Source: Ascarosepion bandense
Lineage: Eukaryota; Mollusca; Cephalopoda; Sepiida; Sepiidae
DNA: 64,000 nucleotides
Assembly: GCA_037127315.1 (NCBI GenBank)
Contig: JBBBDQ010000347.1
Coordinates: forward strand, 751,501 to 815,500
Direction of reading: 5' to 3'
The first letter of the stretch is position 1; every line of letters begins with the position of its first letter. The notes below the pieces were generated by a model. The model worked only from the letters and a program-made list of their open reading frames with translations. It was not told the DNA's origin and did not search any database. Of this stretch, positions 21,402-32,120 are shown piece after piece. The position numbers and the translations under genes are program-made.

Positions 21402-21584
21402 ATTTAAAGTGTGTTAAAGTGAGAGAGAAAGTACCATTTTCGCCGACGGACCGGCGTCATCTGAAAAATAATTTCTAGATTTGCTAGACAAAACGTGATT
21501 CAATTTAAAACATTCTTTTTTACATTATTTTTGCTTTATAGCTACACAAGTTTACTTCAAAATGAATACTATTTTTTTCTTTTT

Positions 21585-21936
21585 ATACATGTTTATTAAA
21601 TTTGTTTTTATTTATATAAAAAAATTATTTTATGAAAAGTATTCTCTATTTTCGGCTGTCTATAACCAGTAATAAAATGTTTTTCTATTTTCTTTCTTTT
21701 TAAAATTAAACTCTTTGTATTTTTTATCTGTTTATAACTTGTATTAAAACTATTTACATTTGTAGTTCATTTATAACAAGTATTAAACATATTTTGCTAC
21801 TTTTAAAACCAGTCATGGTAGTATTTTCATTTTTTAAGACTTGAGGTAAAAGCATATTTTCTCTTTTTAAAAATAATATTACAAGTAGGTTTTCATTATT
21901 TGCTTTTATAACTTGTATTAAGAATAGTTGTTTTTT
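21585..21936. repeat. Second copy of the AT-rich repeat found in gypsy RT
   Basis: Same orientation and internal order as 19,140-19,508, for example 'cttgtattaaaactatt', 'tcatttataacaagtattaa', 'aataatattacaagtag' and 'cttgtattaagaatag'. It ends in a poly(T) run and directly precedes the 34-bp minisatellite. Confidence 0.75.
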
Positions 21937-21946
21937 TAATGTCATA

Positions 21947-22249
21947 CAGTCAATGCCATACGTGATACACGCTTTTGGCAATCATGTCTCAAAAGAACCA
22001 GGACTGAGTGGGCAGCAGATTTTTCCAGAGTAGGTTGTCATTGTTTTCTTCGGTAGATAGGTTAGCAGCCATGTCTATAGAAACCAATCTATCGTTTTAT
22101 TTAATCCATAACTGAAGGGAAGAGACTGCTTATTATCTTTCCTAAGGGTATTTGTATGTAAGTGAATGCAAGGCATTTAACTGAAATTCGAACTCGGCAC
22201 ACCGATCTCTTGTTCCGAGTTGATATCCACTGCACCTCAACGTACATCC
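21947..22249 (-). mobile_element. Main-family SINE inserted in a minisatellite
   Basis: On the minus strand the head contains 'ggatgtacgttgaggtgcag' and the B-box region 'gtgccgagttcgaatttcag'. The body and tail ('gatacacgctttt' read on plus) are diverged. It is flanked by an 8-bp direct repeat 'atgtcata' (21,939-21,946 and 22,250-22,257) that is part of the 34-bp minisatellite unit, a good target-site duplication. Confidence 0.88.
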
Positions 22250-22506
22250 ATGTCATAATTTAATGCCATAAGCTACATTAAATAGTTACAAATTTAATGT
22301 CATAACCGTTAAGAAAAAGTTTTAAAAAATAATAACCTACTTTAAAATGTTAAAAATATAATGCCATAGCCTACATTAAAGAGTTAACATTTTAATGTCA
22401 TAACCTACATTAAAGAGTTAAAAATGTAATGATATAACCTACATTACAAAGTTAAAAGTTTAGTGCCATAAGGTACATTAAAAAGTTAAAAGTTTAATGT
22501 CATATG
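22250..22506. repeat. 34-bp minisatellite
   Basis: Units begin 'aatgccata'/'aatgtcata' and continue 'acctacattaaagagtta'. Successive starts at about 22,359, 22,393, 22,427, 22,461 and 22,495 are exactly 34 bp apart. Two more diverged units lie upstream. The left edge continues across the SINE insertion. Confidence 0.85.
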
Positions 22507-22509
22507 TGC

Positions 22510-23740
22510 GCCTTTCTCCTGCTTCTTGGAAGTCCTGCTCTGCAGTTTTTTGTTTGTCTTTTTTAAGAGTAATGGCAAGTCTTTTGTCTCTTCTAATTAT
22601 CGCCCTATTAGCCTCTTGCATCTTTTTGGCAATGTATTCGAGGTTATTGTCAATGTTGAAATAGTTGGGCATCTCATATCTGACAAACAGTATGACTTTC
22701 GCTTCGGCAGGTCCACCGCTGATATGTCTACGACCATCACTGAATATATATACTAGTTTCTTGATAAGAACGGCGAAGCTCGGGCTGTTACTATTAATAT
22801 CTCGAAAGCATTTGACAGAGTTTAAAGTGTTGGATTTCTTTGCAAGCCCCAGAGCTCCGATATTTCTGAGGGATTGTTTGGTTTAATCAATCCTATCAAA
22901 GCGTGAAATGAAGGTTGTTTTGAACGGGCAAGATTCCAGATCCATTTATACGAAAGCGGGCGTCGTTCAATCTCTGTCCGAGGTCTTATGCTTTTTCTGT
23001 TCTTTATAAGTGACCGTTTTCTAGTAATCAGTTCCTAAGTAAGCATCTGTGCAGATAGCACAATCATTTACTTCCGTCTCAATAAAAAATCTACCAAGGC
23101 TGAAAAAGTAAACCTGGCTGTTGGCCTTTAGAAGGGCCTACAATCTGTAACTGAATGTGATAAGAAATGGCTCGTAAATTTAATGCTTCCAAAACTAAAC
23201 TGCTTTCCATAGAGGAACTTTGTTACTTATCAACAGAATGGATGATGCTAGTCTCCTAGAGAGCAATACGTTTCGTCTCCTTAGCCTTACTACCTCAAAT
23301 GATTTCAGATGGAATGTCTACATGGAATCCATAACTGCATCAACTGCTATGAATTTTGGGTTAGTCTTTTGGGCTCGACAAAATCCAAGGGAGGATCTGC
23401 AAGATAACCGATCCCGAATTAGCAGCAAAGTTTCAGTCACTTTCTCACCGACGGGATGAGGCTTCCCTCTGGCTTTTCTACAAGTACTTTCATGTCAACG
23501 AGCTTTTTCCTTGGTTTCGACTAGTTGAATTTACTGCAGAACTCTTTTCCATTTCTTTGCTTCCCTGACAACTACAATCTCCAAAAGTTTAAATTCAATG
23601 CCAATTGGCTTTTTCTATCTAACTGATTTGCATCTATCACATCATTTGTTCGACATTCCTTGTACTTTTATTTCTTTCTCTCACTGTAACCTCTGTGCAT
23701 CATTGACGGTCCAGCCTTGATTGGGATGAAATTATTATAC
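22510..23740 (+). pseudogene. Jockey-like LINE reverse transcriptase relic
   Basis: The relic reads 'SNYRPISLLHLFGNVFEVIV' (22,585 on), 'DKQYDFRFGRSTADMST', 'KNGEARAVTINISKAFDRV' and 'CADSTIIYFRLNKKSTKAEK' (about 23,050). Then come 'DKKWLVN', an 'RLLSLTTSNDFRWN' block and the C-terminal 'FPDNYNLQKFKFNANW'. The order is that of a non-LTR RT of the family also present at 53.8 and 59.3-60.2 kb. The catalytic YADD is CADS, so the second aspartate is lost. Many stops and frameshifts are present. The 3' end near 23,720 retains 'ccttgattgggatgaaat'. No poly(A) is left. Confidence 0.85.
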
Positions 23741-23903
23741 GAGTATATATAAACATATAAAACATATAACCTTCTTCGCAACAAATGAAATATAGAAACA
23801 AAATAATTTTCTTTATTCGTTTTATAATCGTTATACAAATAAATTTTTTCTTTTTAAAAACAGTTTTACAAGAAGTTTCGTTTTTTTTTAACACTATTAA
23901 AAA

Positions 23904-24234
23904 GATGTACGTTGTGGGTCAATAGATATTATTAGCTCGGAACAAGATATCAGAGTGCCGCCTTCAAATTCCATTTGATATTCATTGCATTCAGTTACGA
24001 GCGAAAACCTTTGAGAAATTATTAATCGATCATAGCTCTCCAGTGGTTTAAATAGCAGGACAGATTGGGTTCTATAGCCTTGGTTAGAAAGCTGTCTACT
24101 GCAGAAATAAATTGAAAGCTACTGTGATATATAGAGCATAAATAAATGAAAATCTACTGGGATAGTTAGTTATTGACTGAAAAGAAAATGATCATCAAAA
24201 CGGGCATCACATGTGGTACTTAACTGACTGATGA
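23904..24234 (+). mobile_element. Main-family SINE, plus strand
   Basis: Head 'gatgtacgttgtgggtcaat', then the diverged B-box region, 'gacagattgggttctatagc', and tail 'gtggtacttaactgactgat'. An internal length change near 24,100-24,180 duplicates part of the body. It forms a tail-to-tail pair with the SINE at 24,347-24,654. Confidence 0.82.
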
Positions 24235-24346
24235 AGTATATAACATTATTTTTACAAAACATATTAAAAGTAAGATCTTTTTTATCAATTTTTTTAGACT
24301 CTTTAACATCTATATATAGATATTTTGTTTGTCTTTCACTACCCAT

Positions 24347-24654
24347 TCAGTCAGTTAAGTGCCATACCTGATACACGTTTGGGCGACCATATCTCGAAAG
24401 GAACTTGACTGACTGGGCAGAAGATTATCCCGCAGTAGGTTGCCATTGCTTTCTGCGGTAGACTGGTTGCCAACTAAGGTTATAGAACCCAATCCGTCCT
24501 GTTATTTGACCCATAGCTGGAGGGAAAAGACGGATTAATATCTTCCCCAAGGGTATTTGTGCGTATATGATTGCAACGAATTAAACTGGAATTCGAACTC
24601 GGCTCTCCGATTTCTCGTTCGGAGTCGATATCCACTGGACCACAACGCACATCC
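24347..24654 (-). mobile_element. Main-family SINE, well preserved
   Basis: On the minus strand it reads 'ggatgtgcgttgtggtccag', the B-box 'gccgagttcgaattcc', the body with 'gacggattgggttctataac', 'caaccagtctaccgcaga' and 'caacctactgcgggataat', and the tail ending 'acttaactgactga'. This is one of the best copies in the window, about 308 bp long. Confidence 0.92.
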
Positions 24655-25523
24655 TTTATTATATATAATTTCGCTTTTTATGATTAGTATTAGGCGTAAT
24701 TTGTTTAGTTTCCTATTATTTTAGGCCTAGTATTCAACATCATAGTTTAACGTTTGTTTTTATGCTAGCATGGGTCGGACAGTGTTTTCTGTAATTGAGC
24801 CATCATGAAATATTGGAGCGAGTTTTACATCGGTATGCCCTTACTAACACCAACTAATTTAGGAAACTTTTTTTATCGAGACACTAATTATAAGAAAATT
24901 ACCTACTAAGGTTAGAGAGTTCAGCCTGTTACCACTATTATGCACAGAGTAGATGTATATTTGTTTTTTATTTTAGAAATTTTCTTCTCTTGCTATAGAA
25001 AGGTAATCAATCTTTCTATAGCAAGCCTAATTTTTTTTACCAGCCTCATTTTTTTCTTTTTTCACTTAAATGACCCCAGTTTCGGTGTTATCTGTTTGCC
25101 ATAGCTGGGATAATAACAGGTACTATCACCCGGGTTCAGGGTAGAGCTGGGAAGAAACAGTAAACAAAGGGTGGTTCTACGCTCATCTAAACTACCAAAA
25201 CAGAGCCTTGCTGCAGAGCGTAGTTTATCGTTATACCCAGGACTTTTTCTACTTTTCTTAACCCCCTCGTTTTATTATATGATTAGAAAGCTTCTGTAAA
25301 TGTTGAAACATCATATTAAGTTTTCCTTAGTTTTTATGAACATTTCATATATTTTAAAATAGCATTATCAGCAAATCAGACACTTTCCATCCTTAGCTTT
25401 ATTTGAAGTGACAAATGAATGAAACTTTTAAACTGGATAGAAAATAAAAAATTGAGATACCAAACATCATTTAGCTAATTTGAGAGGGCTAAATCTTAAA
25501 ACGACCTTACTTTGTTTTAGTTA

Positions 25524-25564
<41 letters not shown>

Positions 25565-25730
25565 TCTGTAATATATATATTTATATCCCTTTCTGTAATG
25601 CTCAGGGCTTTGTTCTGTTTTTTGTCTTATGTTTTAATGTGTTACTCAGTAGTAGCTACAACAAAATATATGTAGCTATCATTTTAGATGGCCTATCGAT
25701 ATAAATATTTTCCCATCATTTTTGATTGCA
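24655..25730. other. AT-rich DNA with one short palindrome
   Basis: A perfect 14-bp inverted repeat with a 9-nt loop lies at 24,989-25,025 ('cttgctatagaaag' and its complement). A TA run is at 25,526-25,559. No coding signature is seen. Confidence 0.5.
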
Positions 25731-25738
25731 TAGATCCA

Positions 25739-25740
25739 TT

Positions 25741-25792
<52 letters not shown>
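25739..25792. repeat. (AAT)n microsatellite
   Basis: About eighteen AAT trinucleotides. The ORF of isoleucines through it is an artefact. Confidence 0.97.
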
Positions 25793-25793
<1 letters not shown>

Positions 25794-25959
25794 TTCAACA
25801 AAGGAACTTTATAAGTATCTTGCAGCTGTCAAGATCGGATTTTACTATTTGTACCGGTGTAAACTAATAATAAAACATAATATAAACAAATCTTTACACT
25901 GTATCCCAAGAAGCCCATAAATAGGCAAGACTATTCAGATTATATTATGAAACGATCGG

Positions 25960-26345
25960 TGTGATAGATACAGCCGCCGCGAAAGCTGCAAGACAAGTAA
26001 AGCAGTAAACGAAAATGAAGGCGAAATCTAGATAAAAAAAAAAACAGTTCCTTCACTGAATACCAAAATATGCTGCTCTAGATCAATTCACAAAACACGG
26101 CTAAGGAGTTTAGGACTTAATGATGAGGCTGAAGGATGTGTTCTTACTTCGCAGATAGAGCGCTGACTTATAGGCACCTACCAATCTAATATATTGCATA
26201 TTTGTATGGAGGCAGAATGTAGGTTATGTGATGAATATATTGATACAATTGATTACACTGTACCAATATGTACACCCACTGACTACAAAAAAATTCATGA
26301 TAGGTTAGGTCAATATCTGCATTGAAAGATCTGTCATCATTAAGA
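25960..26345 (+). pseudogene. LINE RT C-terminal zinc-knuckle fragment
   Basis: Near 26,205-26,320 the plus strand reads 'EAECRLCDEYIDTIDYTVPI' followed by 'DYKKIHDRLGQYLHW'. This matches the 'CR.C....ET..H....C..L....Y..RHD.V..YIHW' tail of many non-LTR reverse transcriptases. Only this C-terminal domain remains, with stops just upstream. It belongs to a different LINE family from the Jockey-like copies here. Confidence 0.65.
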
Positions 26346-26479
26346 GATAAAAAACTAGAAACAGCTGGAAACTGGAGTGAACATCATCTTGGATCTATAG
26401 TCGAGAGAGCAAATGTTACTAACCTCTATGATAAAGTGGTTTTTGTGCATACTTGTTTTACTGATGGAGGTAATCATTA

Positions 26480-26950
26480 CTACTTTTTTTGACAAGTCTG
26501 GCACACTTCGAGTAATGTATCAAAGAAGATATTAATTCTGTGTATGAAAAACTGTATCCGGCAGCATATCTTACGACCAGGAGATTAGCGATTTGGAGGA
26601 GCGTGGAACCACCTCGTTACTGCTGTTGTTGCCAAGTCAATCTTGACCTGTGGTAGTAGCATATCCAAGGGTCAATGCAATGGGAAATAATAAACTTAAA
26701 GACATTATGAAAGCATAAAAATAGATTTTTAAAGTAAAACTGACGACAAAAACTTAGTATATATTTTTAATATTCTCAACGATGAATATTTATAACAAAA
26801 TGCCTACTAACTACTTTTATAGCAAAATGACCAGCGATAAGTTTTATCTGTAGTTGAAGACGTAAAACATGAACCAAATATTTTAGATTCCAGTATTAGA
26901 TAAATATTAAAAATTGATATGCCGCTAAACAAAATAAAAATAATTCATTT
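26480..26950. repeat. Interspersed repeat shared with 33.5-33.75 kb
   Basis: 'gcgtggaaccacctcgttac' and 'tgctgttgttgccaagtc' at 26,605-26,640 match 'gcttggaaccacctcttaat' and 'tgctgttgttctcaggtc' at 33,652-33,692. The flanks 'ccggcagcatatc' and 'ctggcagaaaggtc' also correspond. 'ttgatatgccgctaaacaaa' near 26,918 matches the 3' end of a tRNA-SINE type also seen at 34,312. Function and class are unknown. Confidence 0.55.
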
Positions 26951-27014
26951 TAAAGAATTATTTTAATGATATATTAATATATTTGAATTAGGGATAATAT
27001 TTTACACACACACA

Positions 27015-27370
27015 CACCCGTCCAGCGAGCTGTCAAAGATGGACTGGTCTGTGGACCGAAAGCGCTATATAAATAAAGAATAATAGCAGTCAGGAATTCG
27101 GACTGACATTGATAGTCTCAGACGATCGACTGCTGCTTGCGTTAGTCGTCCAATTTGTCGGACTCTCTGCCTTCGAAAAGAGAGGAACTCAGACGATGAT
27201 CTGCCGAATTGTAGAGTCTCGTCTGGAGAAAAGCAGACAATAATTTTTTGTCAAGCTTACTAGCTCGGTTTTACCCACGGTACTTGGCTTTGTGCCGCAT
27301 GTACCTTGGGCTTCTGCCCACATGGGGAGGCCGTAAATAATTTGGAGCGTCATTGTCAGTGTGAGTGAAT
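27015..27370. repeat. GC-richer stem-loop block (type I)
   Basis: An island less AT-rich than its surroundings with short inverted repeats ('tctctgccttcgaaaagagag', 'ggactgg..ctgtggacc') and a 'gtagagtctcgtctgg' block. The complement of 'agagtctcgtc' also occurs at 33.32 kb in another such block. No ORF of note is present. Confidence 0.35.
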
Positions 27371-28660
27371 CGACAGTGTTTGTAAGGAGATTTGTTCATA
27401 ATTACAAATAAAAGAACTACTGTAATTTAAAAATTGCCAGATAAATGTGTTAAATGTTTTAAGGAATGAAAAGAGCAAATAGCAAAAATATTAAGATAAA
27501 TTAAGAGAATTTAAGATATATATAACACTAAAAATAATATGATGGAAAAACTTAGTGATTTCATTACGTTGGTTCAATAAGTCAGTTTTTGGGAATTTTA
27601 TTATTTAGATTTTTTTTTTTTTTGTAAGGAAAGGAAATATATTTCATATAACAATTTCAATGTTCTAGGATTAGTTAATATTTTCAATTTAACTGTAGGA
27701 GTTTGATTTGCATCTTTCAGTTGTTAGTAGTATGTAGAGAGAGAAGTAGAATTACTATATACTTTATTTCTGAAAGATAAGTTATGCTGGTAAAATCGAG
27801 ACTTAAAATTATTTTAAGTACATCCGACATAAAGATTATTAAGATTATGATTTTCAGTAGTAGAGTTGGCAGCTTAGTTTACAATAGAATCTGCGAAGCT
27901 GTTTTTGGCAAAGGACATACTTTAGGGTTATGAAAATTTCAGAAACATGTGTTATTAACACTATTTCGGTTACGTTTGTTATAATTAATATCATAATATT
28001 ATTTAAAGATTTCATTAACGTAACAGTTTTATTGTCATATCAAGATTATCAGTGTAGCTATAACTAAGATTCAATTTATTTTTATTAAGAATTTTGCTGA
28101 AGGTTATGAGTTGGGAAGCGTTTTTGAACTACATTAAAGAATTTATTGTCTAACGTGGTACTAACTATTTGGTTAAAGAGTAGTGTTTAGAAAATTATTT
28201 TCCTATTTCGATTATGTTTGGTATTATGATTAATTTGTTTATAATATTTAATATCCTTGTAATTACAGCCGCTGTTTTGGGGGCAGTATTGTAGTAATTA
28301 ATACGCCGATAATATCCTTGTAATTACAGCCGCTGTTTTTGGAGCAGTATTGTAGTAATTAACACGGCGATAGAAATTCAGTAGAGAAACTATAAACAAT
28401 AATTCTTGCATTGCTTATTCCAATAAACAATAATTCCTCCACTGAACATATTTTCTATCAACATAGCAAGATATGTATTTCATCAAATAAATTAACCACA
28501 TTTCATGGCCTGATGTTGGTGTGAAAACACCAAAAATTTATAGCAATTGAATAGCAAGATGGTAAAAAACACCATTACGTTAGCGTTCTTAAGGAAATGG
28601 TAAACGGTAAAATGAGACACCATTCATGGTAGAAACCTAAGTCGCGTAATATTTCATTTA
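27371..28660. other. AT-rich DNA with a 61-bp tandem duplication
   Basis: Two copies of a 61-bp unit ('atatccttgtaattacagcc' start) lie at 28,251-28,311 and 28,312-28,372, differing at a few bases. Nothing else is recognised. Confidence 0.6.
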
Positions 28661-28666
28661 CAAATG

Positions 28667-28670
<4 letters not shown>

Positions 28671-28708
<38 letters not shown>
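28671..28708. repeat. (TA)n microsatellite
   Basis: About nineteen TA dinucleotides, 125 bp from the hammerhead fold. Confidence 0.96.
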
Positions 28709-28712
<4 letters not shown>

Positions 28713-28833
28713 GGAGAATCGAAGAAACAGTTTTATAATTCTGACTTTTCCTGTATTTCCTTTTATATATTGCTCAATACAACATAATATAATTATAATT
28801 AAATTTGATTTTTATTTGAAATCAATACAGTTT

Positions 28834-28890
28834 ACATTGCGACACAGAAATTCCTATGTTTCCGGATTTTACCTCGTCATCAGACAATGT
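28834..28890 (-). ncRNA. Complete hammerhead ribozyme fold
   Basis: Read on the minus strand, helix I 'acattgt' (28,890-28,884) pairs over 7 bp with 'gcaatgt' (28,840-28,834), including one terminal U-G. The CUGAUGA box is at 28,883-28,877. A weak helix II (c-g, g-c, bulge, g-c) follows, then GAAA at 28,862-28,859. Helix III 'acatag'/'ctgtgt' is 6 bp with one G-U pair and a 6-nt loop, followed by the GUC cleavage triplet. This is a type I hammerhead with all invariant core bases. A degraded sister at 53.40-53.47 kb lies next to PLE coding relics on the same strand, suggesting this one is a PLE terminus. Activity is not shown. Confidence 0.8.
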
Positions 28891-29279
28891 TAGTTCATTC
28901 TTGTAAAATAATTTTTATTTATTGTTTTCTACAAACAACACATTTGTTATTTAAAGATTTAATATGGATGAAGGAAGAGAGAAAAATTATGTGTATATTA
29001 ATTTAACTAATCAGAATGGAGTTCAAATTTTAAATTTAAAAATGTAATTTATATTTTGGGGGAATACAGGAATTTCTCCTTGGAATCTTAACGTTAAAAT
29101 TTCCAGTCCATTGAGCTACCGTTTATATTGCTTTTTTCGATGTTGTTGTATCCATTATTGTTATGTCGTGAGTAAGAATAAATAACTCAACAACAGGAAT
29201 AGGTTAATTGTTGTATTCCGTGAAAATATTATTTACAAAGGTTATTAGTATCCAATACAAGAATAAAGGTTAATCGTCT

Positions 29280-29700
29280 CAACCGTCGTAAGACGTAGTA
29301 TGAGCAATGGGTACTTCCGGGTCGTCACCGGAAGTCTACGACTGACTTGTCGATCGGCTGCTCGGCACACTCTATATTTAGTTGTCCCTCCCAGTAAGGG
29401 CAACATGTGACACATGGTCAGTTATAACTGGGATTTCCGGGCTATATGGCCCGGCCAAAAAATGTCTGTCTATTTTTGCCCAGTCGTGCCTCTACCCTTC
29501 GGCGGAACCACGACTGGGTTATAGCTCTCTGCTCGGAAGCAGAGAGCGCCCTCCACCTGAAGGCAGAGAGCCGACAGTGTCGTAGAGAATACGGATGCTC
29601 GGCACACTCTCCTCACGTAGATGCCACCATTACTTTACATAGTAATGGAATAGTCCATTATAGCCGAATTGCTGCGGGCGTCCCAACAATTATATTTCAA
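29280..29700. repeat. GC-rich stem-loop block (type II)
   Basis: Dense perfect hairpins: 'acttccgg'/'ccggaagt' (29,313-29,335), 'cccagtcgtg'/'cacgactggg' (29,479-29,518) and 'gctctctgc'/'gcagagagc' (29,524-29,547). A 14-bp direct repeat 'gctcggcacactct' occurs at 29,360-29,373 and 29,597-29,610. Overlapping ORFs here have no family resemblance. It could be part of an LTR, a structured RNA or a MITE. Confidence 0.45.
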
Positions 29701-29961
29701 GGTCATTGTATTAGACTTTTCTTAACCCAGCTTTTTTAAAAATAAAATTAAAGAAGAAAACATTTTAAAAGGAATCTTTCAGTATAATTTTATTTAGGTT
29801 CAGAATACATTTTATTCCAGTTTATTCAACTAGCCGCCAAAATGATCCGAAATCTTCAGCTAATATCAACTAAAATGAGAACAATAATACGAACGTCATT
29901 CCTCAGAATCAAAAAATGACAGGTGAAATTTCTAAGACATATAACGACTAAGAAAAGAAGG

Positions 29962-30476
29962 TTTAGAGCAGTGGTTACCACACTTTTTGTCCCTTTTTCC
30001 CTTTTTCCAGTCCCTTATTCAATTGAATAATTCAACGGAATCAGCTAAACCAGCAATAATAAAAGATTTTTCTCTAACAAATATATTCATGCAAAATTCC
30101 TTGCGTTATTAGGTTGATTAAACATAGAACTTACTCATATAAGATCAAAAAACATTTCATTCAGCCCTCCTTTATTTAAGTAAAACACCTGGTAAAAGTT
30201 GTATGTTAACGCTGTTATAGTTGTAACTATTGTAAGCATTAATTCGTTTGACCCAACTGTATATGATATTTCATTCATCTTATTGATGATGTTGAGTTTT
30301 GATAGTGGGAAAAGCATCTTCCAAGTAGAAGAAAGTACGTTTGAAATTCTGGATAAATTACAGCGTGTGCGCCGCACATTTAGCACATTACGAGTATATG
30401 CCGGTACGAATTAGAATCTTTTGGACCCCTTGAATTCTTTCATGGACCCTTAGGAATCCATGCACCTCTGGTTTGG
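29962..30476. mobile_element. Possible hAT-type non-autonomous element
   Basis: The left end 'agcagtggttaccacacttt' resembles the hAT terminal motif CAGTGGTTC-CAA-CTTT. The right end near 30,450-30,475 ('ccatgcacctctgg') is a weak complement. No transposase is present. Target duplications are not clear. Confidence 0.4.
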
Positions 30477-31092
30477 AAGCAAGGGTTTAGAGTATTTAAT
30501 CCTTACAGGACATATTGAACGAAAGAGAGACAGGAAACAGCTAGTAGTCTACTCATCAAGTTTGTATGAATGGATAGCAAGAGAGAGGGAAAGAGAGAGA
30601 GAGAGAGAGATAGGGTGGGTAAAAATCTATTCATTACTGAGTTAAATAAGTAGGAAGGTAGGGAGAGCCATGGCTTCTAAACTCATAAACTGACAGAATA
30701 CATAGATGAAAATTATTCAGCATTTTCAGGAGAGTTGATGAATTCATATCTTTTTTTCTTAATGCATTGTCCTTTCTGAATGTTGGTGAACATGGTCCTC
30801 TTTTTATTCCTTTACATTATTGTATATCTGTTGCAATGAATTCCTCAGGTAACAGAGCGGTTTCCCAGTACTTGCTCTGTAGCTTTCTCACGACATAATA
30901 AAGACAAAATAAAATAAACAGAAGAAAGCAAAATTCACCTGACCTGATGAGCTTATGTCAAAAAATGGCAAAATTAGGAGCGGACTGAATGGTAAAATGG
31001 CAAATATTACTAAGATCTGCATAAAACAGTAGTGTTTTGAGGGATATGACCGACAACGTCCTGAAGGGACAGGGAACATAGAAGAAGAAAAT
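30470..31092 (+). pseudogene. RTE-like LINE 3' relic, interrupted
   Basis: 'GLEYLILTGHIERKRDRKQL' followed by 'LYEWIARERE' (30,480-30,600) matches the C-terminal 'GLENLILTGQIEG.RDRGKQ' of the RTE copies at 47.1 and 55.85 kb. The very end, 'NVLKGQGT' plus stop and 'agaagaag', appears at 31,048-31,090. About 430 bp of unrelated DNA, including a GA run at 30,580-30,610, lies between. Confidence 0.65.
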
Positions 31093-31810
31093 TACTATGA
31101 ATTAATTATAATTCTAACTAACTTTAAAGTTTATTTAAAGATTGGCGTTCCTTTTCGTCACTGTTATTTATGTATCTCAGTTTTCTTTGAAATAAAACCC
31201 TATTTGAAAGATTATCCAGTTTTGAATCTGCAAATAAAGTTCTGCTCGGTTAATTATAAATTAAGCTGAGCGGAAATAACAAAACAAACCATTGATACTC
31301 TTGAGAAACGCGCTCTTGCAGCCAGTGCGGTGTGTTCACTATACACAAACATGAACAAAAATTGGAATATTATGAAAATAAAGCAAGGAAATATATTGTT
31401 CCTGTACAGCAGACAGACTTTTGCAATTAAACAAATAAGAGCTCCCTTTGTTAGTTCTTATCTAGAAGCCAATAATGTAACTTCATTGTACACAAAAATA
31501 AGTTTTTGCCGGAATTATTCTTATAAAGATAGGAAGCAATTATGGAAAAAAATAGTGTTCAGTTGACGGAATGTTGTATCGAAAAGTAAACAAGAGTTCC
31601 CATGGATAATTTCTCTCCTGCAACCGATTTAGCATCATCATTATACATAAGCATAACGTATAGGGGAATTATTTAAAAAAAATAAGATGTAACAATATAA
31701 AAAAAGTACAGACGACAATTTTTGTTTATATTGGAAATCTTGCAGACTATGTGATGGGATGATGATACACAAATATAAACTGTTGCAGAAATTATTTTTA
31801 AATAAGATGT
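31093..31810. other. AT-rich DNA, no feature recognised
   Basis: A 78-codon ORF at 31,330-31,566 shows no recognisable motif and is probably chance. Confidence 0.35.
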
Positions 31811-31813
31811 AAA

Positions 31814-32120
31814 GATGTGCGTTGTGGCGCAGTTGATATAGACTCGGAACGAGAAATCAAGAAGCCGAGTTCGAATTCCAGTTGTATTCATTGCTTGTTT
31901 ACTTACGCACAAATACCCTTGGGAAAGATATTTATACGTTTCTTTTCTACAGTTATGGATTAAATAATAGAACAGATTGGGTTCTATAGCGTTGATCTGG
32001 CAACCGGTCTACTGCAGCAACTGTCTATGAGAAAGTCTTATGCCCAGTCAGTCATGTCTCTTCCGAGACATGATTGCCCAAGCATGTATCACGTCTGGAA
32101 CTTAACTTACTGACTGAGTG
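31814..32120 (+). mobile_element. Main-family SINE, plus strand
   Basis: Head 'gatgtgcgttgtggcgcagt', B-box region 'gccgagttcgaattccagt', body 'acagattgggttctatagcg', palindromic 'tctcttccgaga', and tail 'acttaacttactgactgagt'. It is flanked by a possible duplication 'aaagatgt', though part of that belongs to the head. Confidence 0.9.

Noticed and set aside
29382..29739. Two overlapping ORFs in the GC-rich island as a gene
   Set aside because: Open frames follow from higher GC; translations show no recognisable domain and the segment is dominated by hairpins.
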